Assembly: GCF_030056655.1 (NCBI RefSeq)
Contig: NZ_JASHIE010000012.1
Coordinates: 62,001-126,000, forward strand
Length of the DNA stretch: 64,000 nt
DNA from: Flectobacillus rivi
Lineage (GTDB): Bacteria > Bacteroidota > Bacteroidia > Cytophagales > Spirosomataceae
Direction: 5' to 3'
Shown: positions 16,961 through 25,345 of the stretch, piece after piece
Layout of the letters: every line of letters starts with the position of its first letter
How positions within the stretch are numbered: the first letter of the stretch is position 1
The notes under the pieces: model-generated
What the model was told of the DNA's origin: nothing
Databases searched by the model: none
What the model saw: only the letters and a program-made list of their open reading frames with translations
Made by a program: the position numbers and the translations under genes

Positions 16961-17635
16961 TTACTTCAATAATTCTGCAACTTCAAAACTCACCGAAACA
17001 CGTTCTTTATTGGCTTTGAGATAAGAATTTTTAGGAAGTGGAATTCTTATTTCATCGTCATAATTATCTTGAATTCGGCGACCTGGTACTTTGACACTAA
17101 GCGTCTCTCCTAGTTCGTTTAAGGTACTTTCTGGACCTTCCACTTCAATTGTACTAGGATTAAGATTAATCACGCTAGAAACAATGTAGCGATCCTGCAA
17201 AGGAATATTCAAACTATCAACACGCAACCTAATGGTGCGTTTTACTTTTTTGTCAAACTCCAATTCAAAGCGGTCGGTTACAACATAATTTACACGAACA
17301 TCTTTGATATAATCTGAAAGAGAGTCGGCTAACGAACCTGTATTTAAAAACTTTGTTTTTAAAGGCTTATTAATCGAGTAATATACGGGTGCTACATCCA
17401 AAGCCAAGGCTTTTCGTAGCAAACTCCATCCGTTACCTGTTACATGTACTGTAATTTTTTCGGGTAATGGCTGAGTCGGGATATACAGAGAATCGTTGTA
17501 CGTAAAACGAAGTGGAAACGAAATCTTTTGGGAATAACCGTCTTTATTCAATGCGTTCATTATCCAAAAAACTGTTGCAGCCAAAATGCTTAAAAAAAAC
17601 GCACGATAGTCTGTTTTAGAAGTATTTGGTTTCAT
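16961..17635 (-). CDS. YbbR-like domain protein (CdaR-like)
   Basis: The 224-residue protein has one N-terminal membrane segment (AFFLSILAATVFWIMNALNK, about 12-31) followed by about 190 periplasmic residues with two YbbR-type beta repeats (KITVHVTGNGWSLLRKAL; PSTIEVEGPESTLNELG). In Firmicutes CdaR, a four-YbbR protein, controls the c-di-AMP cyclase CdaA. In Bacteroidota short YbbR proteins lie between yajC and coaE, as here, and their role is unclear. It is co-transcribed with coaE and yajC. Confidence 0.88.
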   Translation of the reverse strand: MKPNTSKTDYRAFFLSILAATVFWIMNALNKDGYSQKISFPLRFTYNDSLYIPTQPLPEKITVHVTGNGWSLLRKALALDVAPVYYSINKPLKTKFLNTGSLADSLSDYIKDVRVNYVVTDRFELEFDKKVKRTIRLRVDSLNIPLQDRYIVSSVINLNPSTIEVEGPESTLNELGETLSVKVPGRRIQDNYDDEIRIPLPKNSYLKANKERVSVSFEVAELLK

Positions 17636-17717
17636 CGAAAATTAAATTTCAGTCAGAAAAGAGAAATGTAAATCTTCACACCCACTCTATTTCCTTAGAT
17701 GAAGTGCTCTCAACTAC

Positions 17718-18029
17718 TTATTCAGCAGTTAATTGAGAAGAAGCATCTTTAGAAATGGCTGTCTTTAGAAATACAATACGTACACCTTTGCTAGCATCAA
17801 CCTCAACAACAACTGTTTTTTCACGAACCGAAACGATTGTTCCGTGAGCACCACCAATTGTAACTACTTTGTCACCAGCTTTAAGTGCATCAACATAAGA
17901 TTGTTGTTCTTTTTGTTTCTTTTGTTGAGGACGAATCATGAAAAAATACATGATCACGAACATACCAACAATCAAAAACAATGATGACATATTACTACCT
18001 GCTACTTGTAAAAGAATTGAATTTAACAT
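17718..18029 (-). CDS. yajC: Preprotein translocase subunit YajC
   Basis: The 103-residue protein has a single membrane segment (MSSLFLIVGMFVIMYFFMIR) followed by the YajC signature RPQQKKQKEQQ and a small beta-rich domain (GDKVVTIGGAHGTIVSVREK). YajC associates with SecDF in the Sec translocon. The ATG at 18029 is preferred; an in-frame ATG at 18059 would add ten residues. The C-terminal tail AISKDASSQLTAE is polar. It lies between the DUF1573 lipoprotein and YbbR genes. Confidence 0.95.
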   Translation of the reverse strand: MLNSILLQVAGSNMSSLFLIVGMFVIMYFFMIRPQQKKQKEQQSYVDALKAGDKVVTIGGAHGTIVSVREKTVVVEVDASKGVRIVFLKTAISKDASSQLTAE

Positions 18030-18114
18030 AAAATTTTTACCAATTTGAAGATTTGACATTTGAAAATATTCCCAAATATGGGAATTATTGGGATTCTTTT
18101 GTGTTCAGAAATTC

Positions 18115-18555
18115 TTATTTTCTTTTAAACACTTCTACTTTAAAGCTAAATGTATTTTCGGAAGGCACCGTGTTGGCATACGCCGTGATGGTTTTATTCT
18201 GTTTACCTTCTTTATTTTTACTGTTAAACTTCACCGTAATAAAGCCTTGTTCACCCGGAGCTACTGGCTGTGTTGAATAAGAAGGTGTAGTACAACCACA
18301 AGATGTACTAACATTACTAATTACCAACGGCATGTTACCAGTATTTTTGAATTTGTAGGTATGAACGACAGAATCGCCTTCGGTAAGTGTGCCTAGATCG
18401 ACAAATGGAGTGTCAATTTGCATCACAGGGAAGCTGTCGGCTGTAGGGCGAAGACCCGCCAATGAATCGGCTAAAGCTTCGCTAGGTGATTTTTGTTTGT
18501 TTTGGCAAGCTGCCAATGCTACAAGTGCTGTAGCAACGATAAGAATTTTTTTCAT
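18115..18555 (-). CDS. DUF1573 lipoprotein
   Basis: The 146-residue protein has a lipoprotein signal with lipobox ALAAC (Cys17) and one DUF1573 domain (Ig-like/ASH fold) with the conserved block NTGNMPLVISNVSTSCGCTT and VAPGEQGFITVKFNSKNKEG. It is a paralogue of the protein at 46496-46972. Its place between yajC and the ytxH/nusB genes is common in Bacteroidota. The molecular role is unknown; an adhesive or scaffolding role in the periplasm is a guess. Confidence 0.92.
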   Translation of the reverse strand: MKKILIVATALVALAACQNKQKSPSEALADSLAGLRPTADSFPVMQIDTPFVDLGTLTEGDSVVHTYKFKNTGNMPLVISNVSTSCGCTTPSYSTQPVAPGEQGFITVKFNSKNKEGKQNKTITAYANTVPSENTFSFKVEVFKRK

Positions 18556-18627
18556 GATGATAAAGGCAAAAAGAAGAACAGACGATTGGGGTGTGTATTG
18601 ACCAACCGTCTGTATTTTTGAGTTCTA

Positions 18628-18927
18628 TTAAGCTTTTGCTTTAATTTGATTCATCATATTCTCTACATCTTCGAGTAGTCTTTCCGCTTTTTCACGAGCT
18701 TCATTTACTACTTTCTTCCCTTCTGATTTTGCCATTGTTTCAGGAATTTCTTTTCCATCAATCAAATCAGTGATAAGGTTTTGTAGTTGGTCACGATATT
18801 TTTGCAATTGGAACAACAATTTGCTACGAGTATTTTCTCCTTTATCTGGAGCATACAAGATGCCCAACACCGCACCAACAGCAGCACCTGTCATAAATGC
18901 CCAAAAGGTCTTTGATGATTTGCTCAT
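18628..18927 (-). CDS. YtxH domain protein
   Basis: The 99-residue protein has an N-terminal glycine-rich hydrophobic segment (FWAFMTGAAVGAVLGILYAP) with the YtxH motif DKGENTRSKL, followed by an amphipathic helical tail likely to form a coiled coil. YtxH proteins are small stress-linked membrane proteins of unknown mechanism. It lies in the nusB-coaE gene run, 72 bp before the DUF1573 gene. Confidence 0.9.
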   Translation of the reverse strand: MSKSSKTFWAFMTGAAVGAVLGILYAPDKGENTRSKLLFQLQKYRDQLQNLITDLIDGKEIPETMAKSEGKKVVNEAREKAERLLEDVENMMNQIKAKA

Positions 18928-19170
18928 GAGTTGTTTTCGTTAATTAGATTTATAACTGAACCAAGTGTTAAGACGTTAGTAGAGCGGTAAGCTATGGCAA
19001 AATAGGTTTGATGTCAGCTAACACGTTTTATCATCTAATTTTCAAACATATATCGTAAACATTTCTATTTACAATCCATTTCGCACCATAACCAGGCTAC
19101 TAATCGCCTACTTTTATTATTCAATGAGTTGCGAATATATACATCAACATCCACAACTCATCAATCAAAA

Positions 19171-20328
19171 TTATTTATTATCAATCAAACCACGACCAGA
19201 CTTACGAACAATACCGTCCTCAGCAAGTTTTTGAGAAAGTACATCTAACAAACCGTTCACAAATTGTCCCGATTTTGGCGTCGAGTAATTTTTAGCAAGT
19301 TCGATGTATTCGTTGATAGACACTTTTACTGGGATACTTGAGAAATGAATCATTTCGGCCAAGCCCATTTTCAAGATAATCATATCGGTCATTGCCAAAC
19401 GGTCAGCTTCCCAGTTTTTGGTTTGCTCAATGATGATTTTTTCATATTCATCGTCATTGTTAAGCGTTTGGTCAAATAGGTCTGTAAAGTAAAATTTATC
19501 GTCGTCCCAATTCAAGGCTAATGGCTGTAACACCAATTCAGCGATGTTTTGGATTTTGAAAGTCTTCGTTGTTAAACTTTTCAAAACATCTTTATTCTCG
19601 CCCCAATTTAAGTCTTTTTCTTCAAAATACGCCACCACAGAGTGATGTTTCAAAATGAAAGTCTTAAGAATATGTACAACAATGGCTAAATCTTCTTCAA
19701 AATTATGCTTTGATGTACGAAGGTACGATTGGAATTCGGTATCTGGCAAAACAGCATCCAAGAAAAGTTTACGGATAAAGTTTTGGTCATCTTCTGTCCA
19801 ACGAAGGTCACGTCTGATAATTTCGTTTTCGAAGTTAGGAAGATTACGAAGGGCAAGAATTACTTGGTTTTCGCCAAAACGAGAAGTTTTATGTTCACTT
19901 TCCAAAAGGCGACGTTGTTCGTCCCAAACGGCAACATCTGCCAATTCGACCAACAACAAAAGTAATTTCAAATAATTATCATAGATTTTTTCTACTTCTT
20001 CAATCATAGCGTGCTTGATACGCACACGGTCGCGTTTTACCGCATCGCGATAAATTGCTAATGCTTGTCTTCCTGCATTTTTCGAGTCAGCAGGAATATC
20101 CTCAGCTTTAACCTCACCCTTGAACAATTCTTCGAAATAGAGTTCAGCCAGCTTGCGTAAACCTTCAAGTTTAGGCATCTGTTCTTCTTTCGGAATCATT
20201 AAATCAAGATTTGGTAAAAATTGCTCGGCAATATAATCGAAGGCTAATTGATAATTGGCACGTTCCACTGTGCGGAAGGCATAGATAGTTTGGAATGCTT
20301 TTGTACGGAGTAAGCGTCGGTTGACCAT
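19171..20328 (-). CDS. nusB: Transcription antitermination factor NusB (long form)
   Basis: The 385-residue protein begins MVNRRLLRTKAFQTIYAFRT, the RNA-binding start of NusB, and ends with the C-terminal NusB core (DMIILKMGLAEMIHFSSIPV, then SINEYIELAKNYSTPKSGQF and VNGLLDVL). A large insertion of about 240 residues lies between the two parts, making it much longer than Escherichia NusB (139); Bacteroidota NusB proteins are generally of this long type. It acts with NusE on boxA RNA in rRNA antitermination. A minus-strand -7-like box TAATTTTG (20404-20397) fits a leader of about 60 nt, so nusB heads the run. Confidence 0.92.
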   Translation of the reverse strand: MVNRRLLRTKAFQTIYAFRTVERANYQLAFDYIAEQFLPNLDLMIPKEEQMPKLEGLRKLAELYFEELFKGEVKAEDIPADSKNAGRQALAIYRDAVKRDRVRIKHAMIEEVEKIYDNYLKLLLLLVELADVAVWDEQRRLLESEHKTSRFGENQVILALRNLPNFENEIIRRDLRWTEDDQNFIRKLFLDAVLPDTEFQSYLRTSKHNFEEDLAIVVHILKTFILKHHSVVAYFEEKDLNWGENKDVLKSLTTKTFKIQNIAELVLQPLALNWDDDKFYFTDLFDQTLNNDDEYEKIIIEQTKNWEADRLAMTDMIILKMGLAEMIHFSSIPVKVSINEYIELAKNYSTPKSGQFVNGLLDVLSQKLAEDGIVRKSGRGLIDNK

Positions 20329-20614
20329 TGGATATGCAAAGAACGTTTTTTGTAAATTTTTAACTGCACCATACCTTGGCGCTGAAATTCAGTGTGCAAA
20401 ATTAGTATTTTTTTTAGAAACATACATTAGTAAAAAGAAAAAAAGCTTCGATTTTGAATAGTGATTTTCGCATTTGGAAGATTAACTCTCAAAATTGTCC
20501 ATTCTTTTCGCAATTCTTTCTAAATCAACTCAAAACCTCAAGGAGTACCCATTCAATTATGAGGGATAAGCAAAAAAACAAAATCAAATATCCGAAATCC
20601 ACAATCATCTAATT
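20329..20614. other. Divergent intergenic region nusB / ABC exporter
   Basis: This 286-bp AT-rich region contains the putative nusB -7 box (20397-20404, minus strand). No plus-strand promoter matching the full consensus was found before the 31-codon ORF at 20615. No repeat of the main families is present. Confidence 0.5.
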
Positions 20615-20710
20615 ATGTTTGTAGAAGATTGTACAATAGACCCAAAAACATATCAATGTATCGACATCGCTGGAAACTATTGCGAATGGACATTGGTTAA
20701 TTATACATGA
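20615..20710 (+). CDS. Candidate 31-residue protein coupled to the ABC exporter
   Basis: An ATG at 20615 opens a 31-codon frame whose TGA overlaps the ATG of the ABC transporter gene (ATGA at 20707-20710), the usual geometry of translational coupling. The peptide starts MFVEDCTIDPKTYQ, contains three cysteines and ends CEWTLVNYT; it is polar with no signal or membrane segment. I know no family for it. It may be a real small protein or a leader peptide that sets translation of the exporter. The 4-bp overlap favours translation but could be chance. Confidence 0.4.
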   Translation: MFVEDCTIDPKTYQCIDIAGNYCEWTLVNYT

Positions 20711-22494
20711 AAGCATTAAAACATCTCAATAAGTATTTCTTCCAATATAAGTGGTATTTGATTCTGGGTACGCTTTTTACATTTATCTCCAATTTGTTTG
20801 GAGTCGTGCCTGCCCAAATTGTTCGCTACGCTTTAGATTTAGTAAAAGAAACAATCTCTCTTTATTTTCTGTATGATGGATTTGGCGCACAAACCGTTGT
20901 ATATGAAATATTTGCTTTCTCAATTTTGCTCTATGGTTCTTTGATTCTCATCATGGCTTTACTCAAAGGGATTTTCTTATTTTTTGTAAGACAAACCCTC
21001 ATTGTGATGTCACGCCATATTGAGTATGACCTCAAAAATGAAATTTATCATCATTATCAAACTTTGCCTTTGAGTTTTTATCGTAAAAACAATACGGGTG
21101 ATTTAATGGCTCGTATTTCGGAAGATGTCGGCAAAGTGAGAATGTACGTAGGACCAAGTTTGATGTACGGACTCAACCTTATTTCGGTATTTATTTTGGT
21201 GGTTGGATATATGCTTTCAGTAAATGCCAAGCTGACTTGGTATGTACTATTACCTGTGCCATTTTTGTCGGGGAGTATCTATTTTGTCAATACTATTATC
21301 ATTCGTAAATCAGAAGAGATACAAGCCAATCTTTCCAAAATATCTACTTTTGTTCAGGAAGCTTTTTCAGGAATTAGAGTGTTAAAAGCTTTTGTTCAGG
21401 AAGAGCCGTCTACAGTAGCCTTTACGAAACAATCGAATATTTATCGTGAAAAATCATTGGATTTGGTAAAAGTTGATTCTCTATTTACGCCATTGGTTTC
21501 TATTTTGGCAGGTTTGAGTTCTGTATTAGTTGTGTATATTGGTGGACAAGAAGTAATGGCTGGTCGCCTTACTCCCGGCAGTATCACAGAGTTTATCATG
21601 TATGTGTATATGCTCACATGGCCGATGATTGCTTTGGGTTGGACGACTTCTCAAATCCAACGTGCGGCAGCTTCACAGCAACGTATCAATGAATTTTTGA
21701 ATATCAAAACTGATATTGTTTCAACAAAAGATATTTCGCAGCCCATCGAAGGAGCAATTGACATAAACCATGTAAGATTTGTATATCCAGACTCAGGAAT
21801 CGAAGCGCTACATGATTTTAGTATGCATGTAAAGGCTGGAGAATCAGTAGCTATTTTAGGTACTACAGGGTCGGGTAAAAGTACCGTTGCAAACTTGCTT
21901 TGTAGAATGTACGATACCACGGAAGGTCAAATCAAAGTAGATGGTTTTGAATTAAAAGAATGGAATGTACAGAGTCTCCGTGGTCAAATCGGTTATGTAC
22001 CTCAAGATGTATTCTTGTTTTCTGATTCTATCAAAAACAATGTACGTTTTGGTAGCCTAGATATGTCTGATGAGCAAGTCATTCAAGCAACCAAAGATGC
22101 AGATTTATACAATAATATCATGGACTTCCCCGAACAATTTGATACTGTGTTGGGCGAAAGAGGTGTTACATTATCGGGTGGTCAAAAACAGCGTTTGTCT
22201 ATAGCCAGAGCCATTGCCAAAAGTCCGAAAATTCTCATTTTGGACGACTGTCTTTCAGCGGTAGATACCAAAACAGAGCATCAGATTTTGAACAACTTAC
22301 AAGAAATTATGAAAGGCAGAACATCAGTCGTAATTTCTCACAGAGTATCTTCCGCTAAGTTGGCCGACAAGATTATCATGCTTGATGGCGGTCATGTTAT
22401 CGAGCAAGGTACGCATGAAGAACTTATGGCAAAAGAAGGTGCGTATAAAGAACTTTTTGAGAAACAACTTCAAACAGAAGAAACTAATTCGTAA
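20707..22494 (+). CDS. ABC transporter, fused permease/ATPase (exporter type)
   Basis: The 595-residue half-transporter has six membrane segments in residues 1-320 and a nucleotide-binding domain at about 345-585. Walker A GTTGSGKST is at 385-393, the signature LSGGQ at 489-493, Walker B ILILDD at 509-514 and the switch His at 545. The residue after Walker B is Asp514 instead of the usual catalytic Glu, as seen in one half of heterodimeric exporters such as BmrC. It resembles multidrug or lipid exporters (MsbA/LmrA/YheI). No partner half-transporter is nearby, so it may pair with a distant one or work as a slow homodimer. A 31-codon ORF overlaps its start. Confidence 0.94.
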   Translation: MKALKHLNKYFFQYKWYLILGTLFTFISNLFGVVPAQIVRYALDLVKETISLYFLYDGFGAQTVVYEIFAFSILLYGSLILIMALLKGIFLFFVRQTLIVMSRHIEYDLKNEIYHHYQTLPLSFYRKNNTGDLMARISEDVGKVRMYVGPSLMYGLNLISVFILVVGYMLSVNAKLTWYVLLPVPFLSGSIYFVNTIIIRKSEEIQANLSKISTFVQEAFSGIRVLKAFVQEEPSTVAFTKQSNIYREKSLDLVKVDSLFTPLVSILAGLSSVLVVYIGGQEVMAGRLTPGSITEFIMYVYMLTWPMIALGWTTSQIQRAAASQQRINEFLNIKTDIVSTKDISQPIEGAIDINHVRFVYPDSGIEALHDFSMHVKAGESVAILGTTGSGKSTVANLLCRMYDTTEGQIKVDGFELKEWNVQSLRGQIGYVPQDVFLFSDSIKNNVRFGSLDMSDEQVIQATKDADLYNNIMDFPEQFDTVLGERGVTLSGGQKQRLSIARAIAKSPKILILDDCLSAVDTKTEHQILNNLQEIMKGRTSVVISHRVSSAKLADKIIMLDGGHVIEQGTHEELMAKEGAYKELFEKQLQTEETNS

Positions 22495-22549
22495 ATTGGA
22501 GCTAACCTTTACAAAATTTTAGAGTGACGATTTAGCTTTAAGATATTCA

Positions 22550-22589
22550 GCAAAAAACGCTCTGCTTGTAAAGGCAGGGCGTTTTTTGC
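22550..22589 (+). terminator. Terminator of the ABC exporter gene
   Basis: GCAAAAAACGC-TCTGC and GCAG-GGCGTTTTTTGC form a long, nearly perfect stem with an 8-nt loop and a T run in the 3' arm, 55 bp after the stop codon. Confidence 0.85.
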
Positions 22590-22659
22590 TTTAGTATTAC
22601 TAAATTTGCTCAAACAGATTCCTAATCAGTCATTATATTCTTGAAAACGATAAGTGCTT

Positions 22660-23469
22660 ATGCAGCATACATTCAAACACAAAGTATATCACGTCTTAGA
22701 GGTAGCAAGAGGGAAGAAAAATGGGGTCAACTGGCTGGTCAACATTCTAATAATGAGCATTATTGCACTTAATACAGTAGCCATTATTCTCCATTCTGTC
22801 CGAAGCATTCGTCGAGAGTTTGATGAAGTTTTTGTTGATTTTGAATATTTTTCAGCTGTATTTTTCACTGTTGAATACTGCTTAAGATTATGGGTTTGTA
22901 CCGAAAATGAAAAATATAAACATCCTATTTGGGGGCGTTTGCGATATATGACTTCGACAGGTGGTATCATTGACTTACTGGCTATTCTACCTTTTTACGT
23001 ATCTCACTTTACTTCTGACACTGGATTGATTCGTATTTTGAGATTATTTAGGGTATTTAGGTTATTCAAATTTTCACGATATGTCCATGCCTTGAGAGTC
23101 ATTGAAGGTGTAATTAAGGAAAAAAGAGAAGAATTGGTATTGAGTTTAGTTTTCTTAATTTTTCTGCTACTTATAGCCTCCTCGGTGATGTACTACCTCG
23201 AAAGTCCAGCACAGCCAAGAGTTTTCTCGAGTATTCCTGCAACTTTATGGTGGGGCATAACTACCATAACATCAATTGGTTATGGAGACATTTACCCTGT
23301 AACGATTTTAGGAAAAGTATTCGGCGGGATAATAGCAATTTCAGGAATTGCTATCATTGCATTACCTACGGGTATTTTAGCTTCAGGATTTGCTGAGCAT
23401 ATCAATATTCATAAAAAAGAGAGAGAAAAACATCGCTTTTGTCCACATTGTGGCAAAGAGCTACCATAA
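22660..23469 (+). CDS. Voltage-gated-type potassium channel with zinc-ribbon tail
   Basis: The 269-residue protein has six membrane segments of the Kv-like ion-transport family. S4 is the basic segment LIRILRLFRVFRLFKFSRY (about 123-141) and the selectivity filter is TSIGYGD (about 204-210), so it should pass K+. The C-terminus after S6 carries KHRFCPHCGKELP, a CxxC knuckle of half a zinc ribbon; a tetramer could combine four such tails. The ATG at 22660 is preferred to a GTG at 22654. A -7-like box TAAATTTG lies at 22601-22608. It is a single gene between the exporter and the NtrC-like regulator. Confidence 0.92.
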   Translation: MQHTFKHKVYHVLEVARGKKNGVNWLVNILIMSIIALNTVAIILHSVRSIRREFDEVFVDFEYFSAVFFTVEYCLRLWVCTENEKYKHPIWGRLRYMTSTGGIIDLLAILPFYVSHFTSDTGLIRILRLFRVFRLFKFSRYVHALRVIEGVIKEKREELVLSLVFLIFLLLIASSVMYYLESPAQPRVFSSIPATLWWGITTITSIGYGDIYPVTILGKVFGGIIAISGIAIIALPTGILASGFAEHINIHKKEREKHRFCPHCGKELP

Positions 23470-23835
23470 ACTCTTAACAAAAGTCAATATTTTAGTTAAT
23501 GATATACTAAAAGCTACGTATAGTATGTATCTTTCTGAAGCTTTTAAATTCTTGATAAGTTCAAGAAAGAAAACTAATTACGGTTAGACCAGCTCTACTT
23601 TTTGATTGAAAAAGGTATTTCATACAGGAGATTATTCAATAATTTTTACTTTGATAAACCATAATTAATTGCGACTGTGCAGGTATATTTTTGTTAGAAA
23701 GTTAATAAAACTTCATATTATCGAGGCATTTTAGTCTAAAAGCTTCAAAATTTGTGTATTTTTGACAATTACTAATATTGAATATCCAACCCTAATCCAA
23801 ACGAACCAGTTCGCCAGAAAATTTTAAATCTGCCT
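23470..23835. other. Intergenic region upstream of the NtrC-like gene
   Basis: This 366-bp AT-rich stretch contains a -7-like box TATTTTTG at 23757-23764 but no TTG at the ideal distance upstream. Nothing else stands out; no repeat of the main families is present. Confidence 0.5.
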
Positions 23836-24999
23836 ATGGCAAAACTATTAATAATCGACGATGAAAAAGCCATCCGTGGCGCCTTACGTGATATTCTTGA
23901 ATATGAAGGATATAGCGTAGAGGAAGCAAGTGATGGAGAACAAGGGCTAGAAATGGTCAAAAACCATGACTATGATGTAGTTCTTTGTGACATACGAATG
24001 CCCAAAATCGAAGGTTTGGATTTGTTGCTACGTGCCACAGAAATGGGCAAAGGGACTCAATTCATTATGATTTCGGCTTTTGGCAATGTGGAAACAGCCG
24101 TAGAAGCAACCAAACGTGGAGCCTTTGATTTTATTTCGAAGCCACCAGATTTGAACCGCCTATTGGTGACAGTACGCAATGCCTTGGAAAGAGGTAAAAT
24201 GATTACTGAAACCAAAGTGCTCAAAAAGAGAGTATATAAACTCAATGAAATTGTTGGAGATTCTGATGCTATTCGCCGAGTAATTGATACTTCTGATCGT
24301 GTAGGGCCTACCGAAGCTCGTGTGTTAATCACAGGGCCGAATGGTTCGGGAAAAGAAATGGTAGCCAAACGTCTTCACGAAAGAAGTAATCGTGCTCACA
24401 TGCCTTTAATCGAGGTAAACTGTGCGGCGATTCCTTCCGAATTAATTGAATCAGAGCTTTTTGGCCATGAAAAAGGAGCCTTTACCTCTGCCATCAAACA
24501 ACGAATCGGAAAGTTTGAGCAAGCGGATGGAGGTACTTTATTTTTGGACGAAATTGGCGATATGAGTCTATCGGCTCAGGCAAAAGTACTTCGTGCTTTG
24601 CAGGAAAATAAAATTACACGTGTAGGTGGCGATAAAGAAATCAAAATCAATGTGCGTGTTTTTGCCGCTACTAACAAAAACTTACAGTTAGAAATTGCAG
24701 AAGGACGTTTCCGTGAAGACTTATTTCATCGTCTAAACGTGATTCCGATCCACGTTCCTGCCTTGAATCAGCGTCCTACAGATGTCCCTTTGTTGGTTGA
24801 TAAATTTTTACAAGATATTGCCGACGAGTACGGTCAGCCAACGAAAGAAGTAACTGATGATGCCATGAAGTATCTTCAAGCACTTCCATGGACAGGTAAT
24901 GTACGCGAGCTTCGCAACGTTGTGGAACGCTTAGTGATCATGTGCGGCGATGTTATCAACCTCGATGACGTAAAACTCTTCGCTATGCCAGTCATTTAG
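23836..24999 (+). CDS. NtrC-family sigma-54 activator lacking the DNA-binding domain
   Basis: The 387-residue protein joins a receiver domain (phosphoacceptor Asp52 in VVLCDIRMP; acidic pair D8-D9; Lys102) to a sigma-54-interaction AAA+ domain. Walker A is GPNGSGKE at 167-174, the sigma-54 loop is GAFTSA at 214-219 (usual form GAFTGA), Walker B is GGTLFLDE at 232-239, and the arginine finger region is GRFREDLFHRLNV. The protein ends soon after the AAA+ C-terminal helices (GNVRELRNVVERLVIMCGD) with no Fis-type helix-turn-helix. It could activate sigma-54 polymerase from solution, or act without defined enhancer sites. No kinase gene is adjacent. Confidence 0.93.
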   Translation: MAKLLIIDDEKAIRGALRDILEYEGYSVEEASDGEQGLEMVKNHDYDVVLCDIRMPKIEGLDLLLRATEMGKGTQFIMISAFGNVETAVEATKRGAFDFISKPPDLNRLLVTVRNALERGKMITETKVLKKRVYKLNEIVGDSDAIRRVIDTSDRVGPTEARVLITGPNGSGKEMVAKRLHERSNRAHMPLIEVNCAAIPSELIESELFGHEKGAFTSAIKQRIGKFEQADGGTLFLDEIGDMSLSAQAKVLRALQENKITRVGGDKEIKINVRVFAATNKNLQLEIAEGRFREDLFHRLNVIPIHVPALNQRPTDVPLLVDKFLQDIADEYGQPTKEVTDDAMKYLQALPWTGNVRELRNVVERLVIMCGDVINLDDVKLFAMPVI

Positions 25000-25041
25000 A
25001 TTGGGGATTGTTGATTTTGGAATTTGGATTTTCTGTCATTC

Positions 25042-25327
25042 CTAATTTAGTGAGTTAGTGATTGAGCGATTTAGTGATTATTTTTAATATAAATTTTGCT
25101 TGTAGAGATGCAATGCTTTGCGTCTAAAGAGTTATCATTCGAAATATAGTATTAACGAAACTTAGAATGATTCTATAACTTTTCATTAAAAAAAGCGGCC
25201 GAAAAATAAATTTCGACCGCTTTTTTTGATGCAACTCGGCTTAAGACGCAAAGCATTGCGTCTCTACAGCTAGAATATAAATTTTAGAATAATCACTAAA
25301 TCGCTCAATTGTAAATCACTAAATTAG
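25042..25327. repeat. Four-level nested palindromic element, copy A
   Basis: The element is concentric. Level 1: CTAATTTAGTGA (25042-25053) with its complement at 25316-25327. Level 2: ATTGAGCGATTTAGTGATTA (25061-25080) with a perfect complement at 25290-25309. Level 3: a 24-bp arm (25102-25125) with its complement at 25244-25267 (one mismatch); each arm is itself a hairpin, AGACGCAA-AGCA-TTGCGTCT. Level 4: AAAAAAAGCGGCCGAAA (25188-25204) with TTTCGACCGCTTTTTTT (25211-25227), a terminator-like hairpin. It fills the gap between the convergent regulator and permease genes and has a degenerate relative at 27497-27736. Confidence 0.88.
25188..25227. terminator. Inner hairpin of repeat copy A, probable bidirectional terminator
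   Basis: The 17-bp stem with one mismatch starts with seven A and ends with seven T, so it has the form of an intrinsic terminator for both the NtrC-like gene and the convergent amino-acid permease gene. Confidence 0.75.
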
Positions 25328-25345
25328 AGATGGCTCTTTTTTGTT

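Noticed and set aside
24935..25345. Hidden helix-turn-helix of the NtrC-like protein by frameshift
   Set aside because: The sequence after 24999 is repeat DNA in all frames; no Fis-like HTH could be read.
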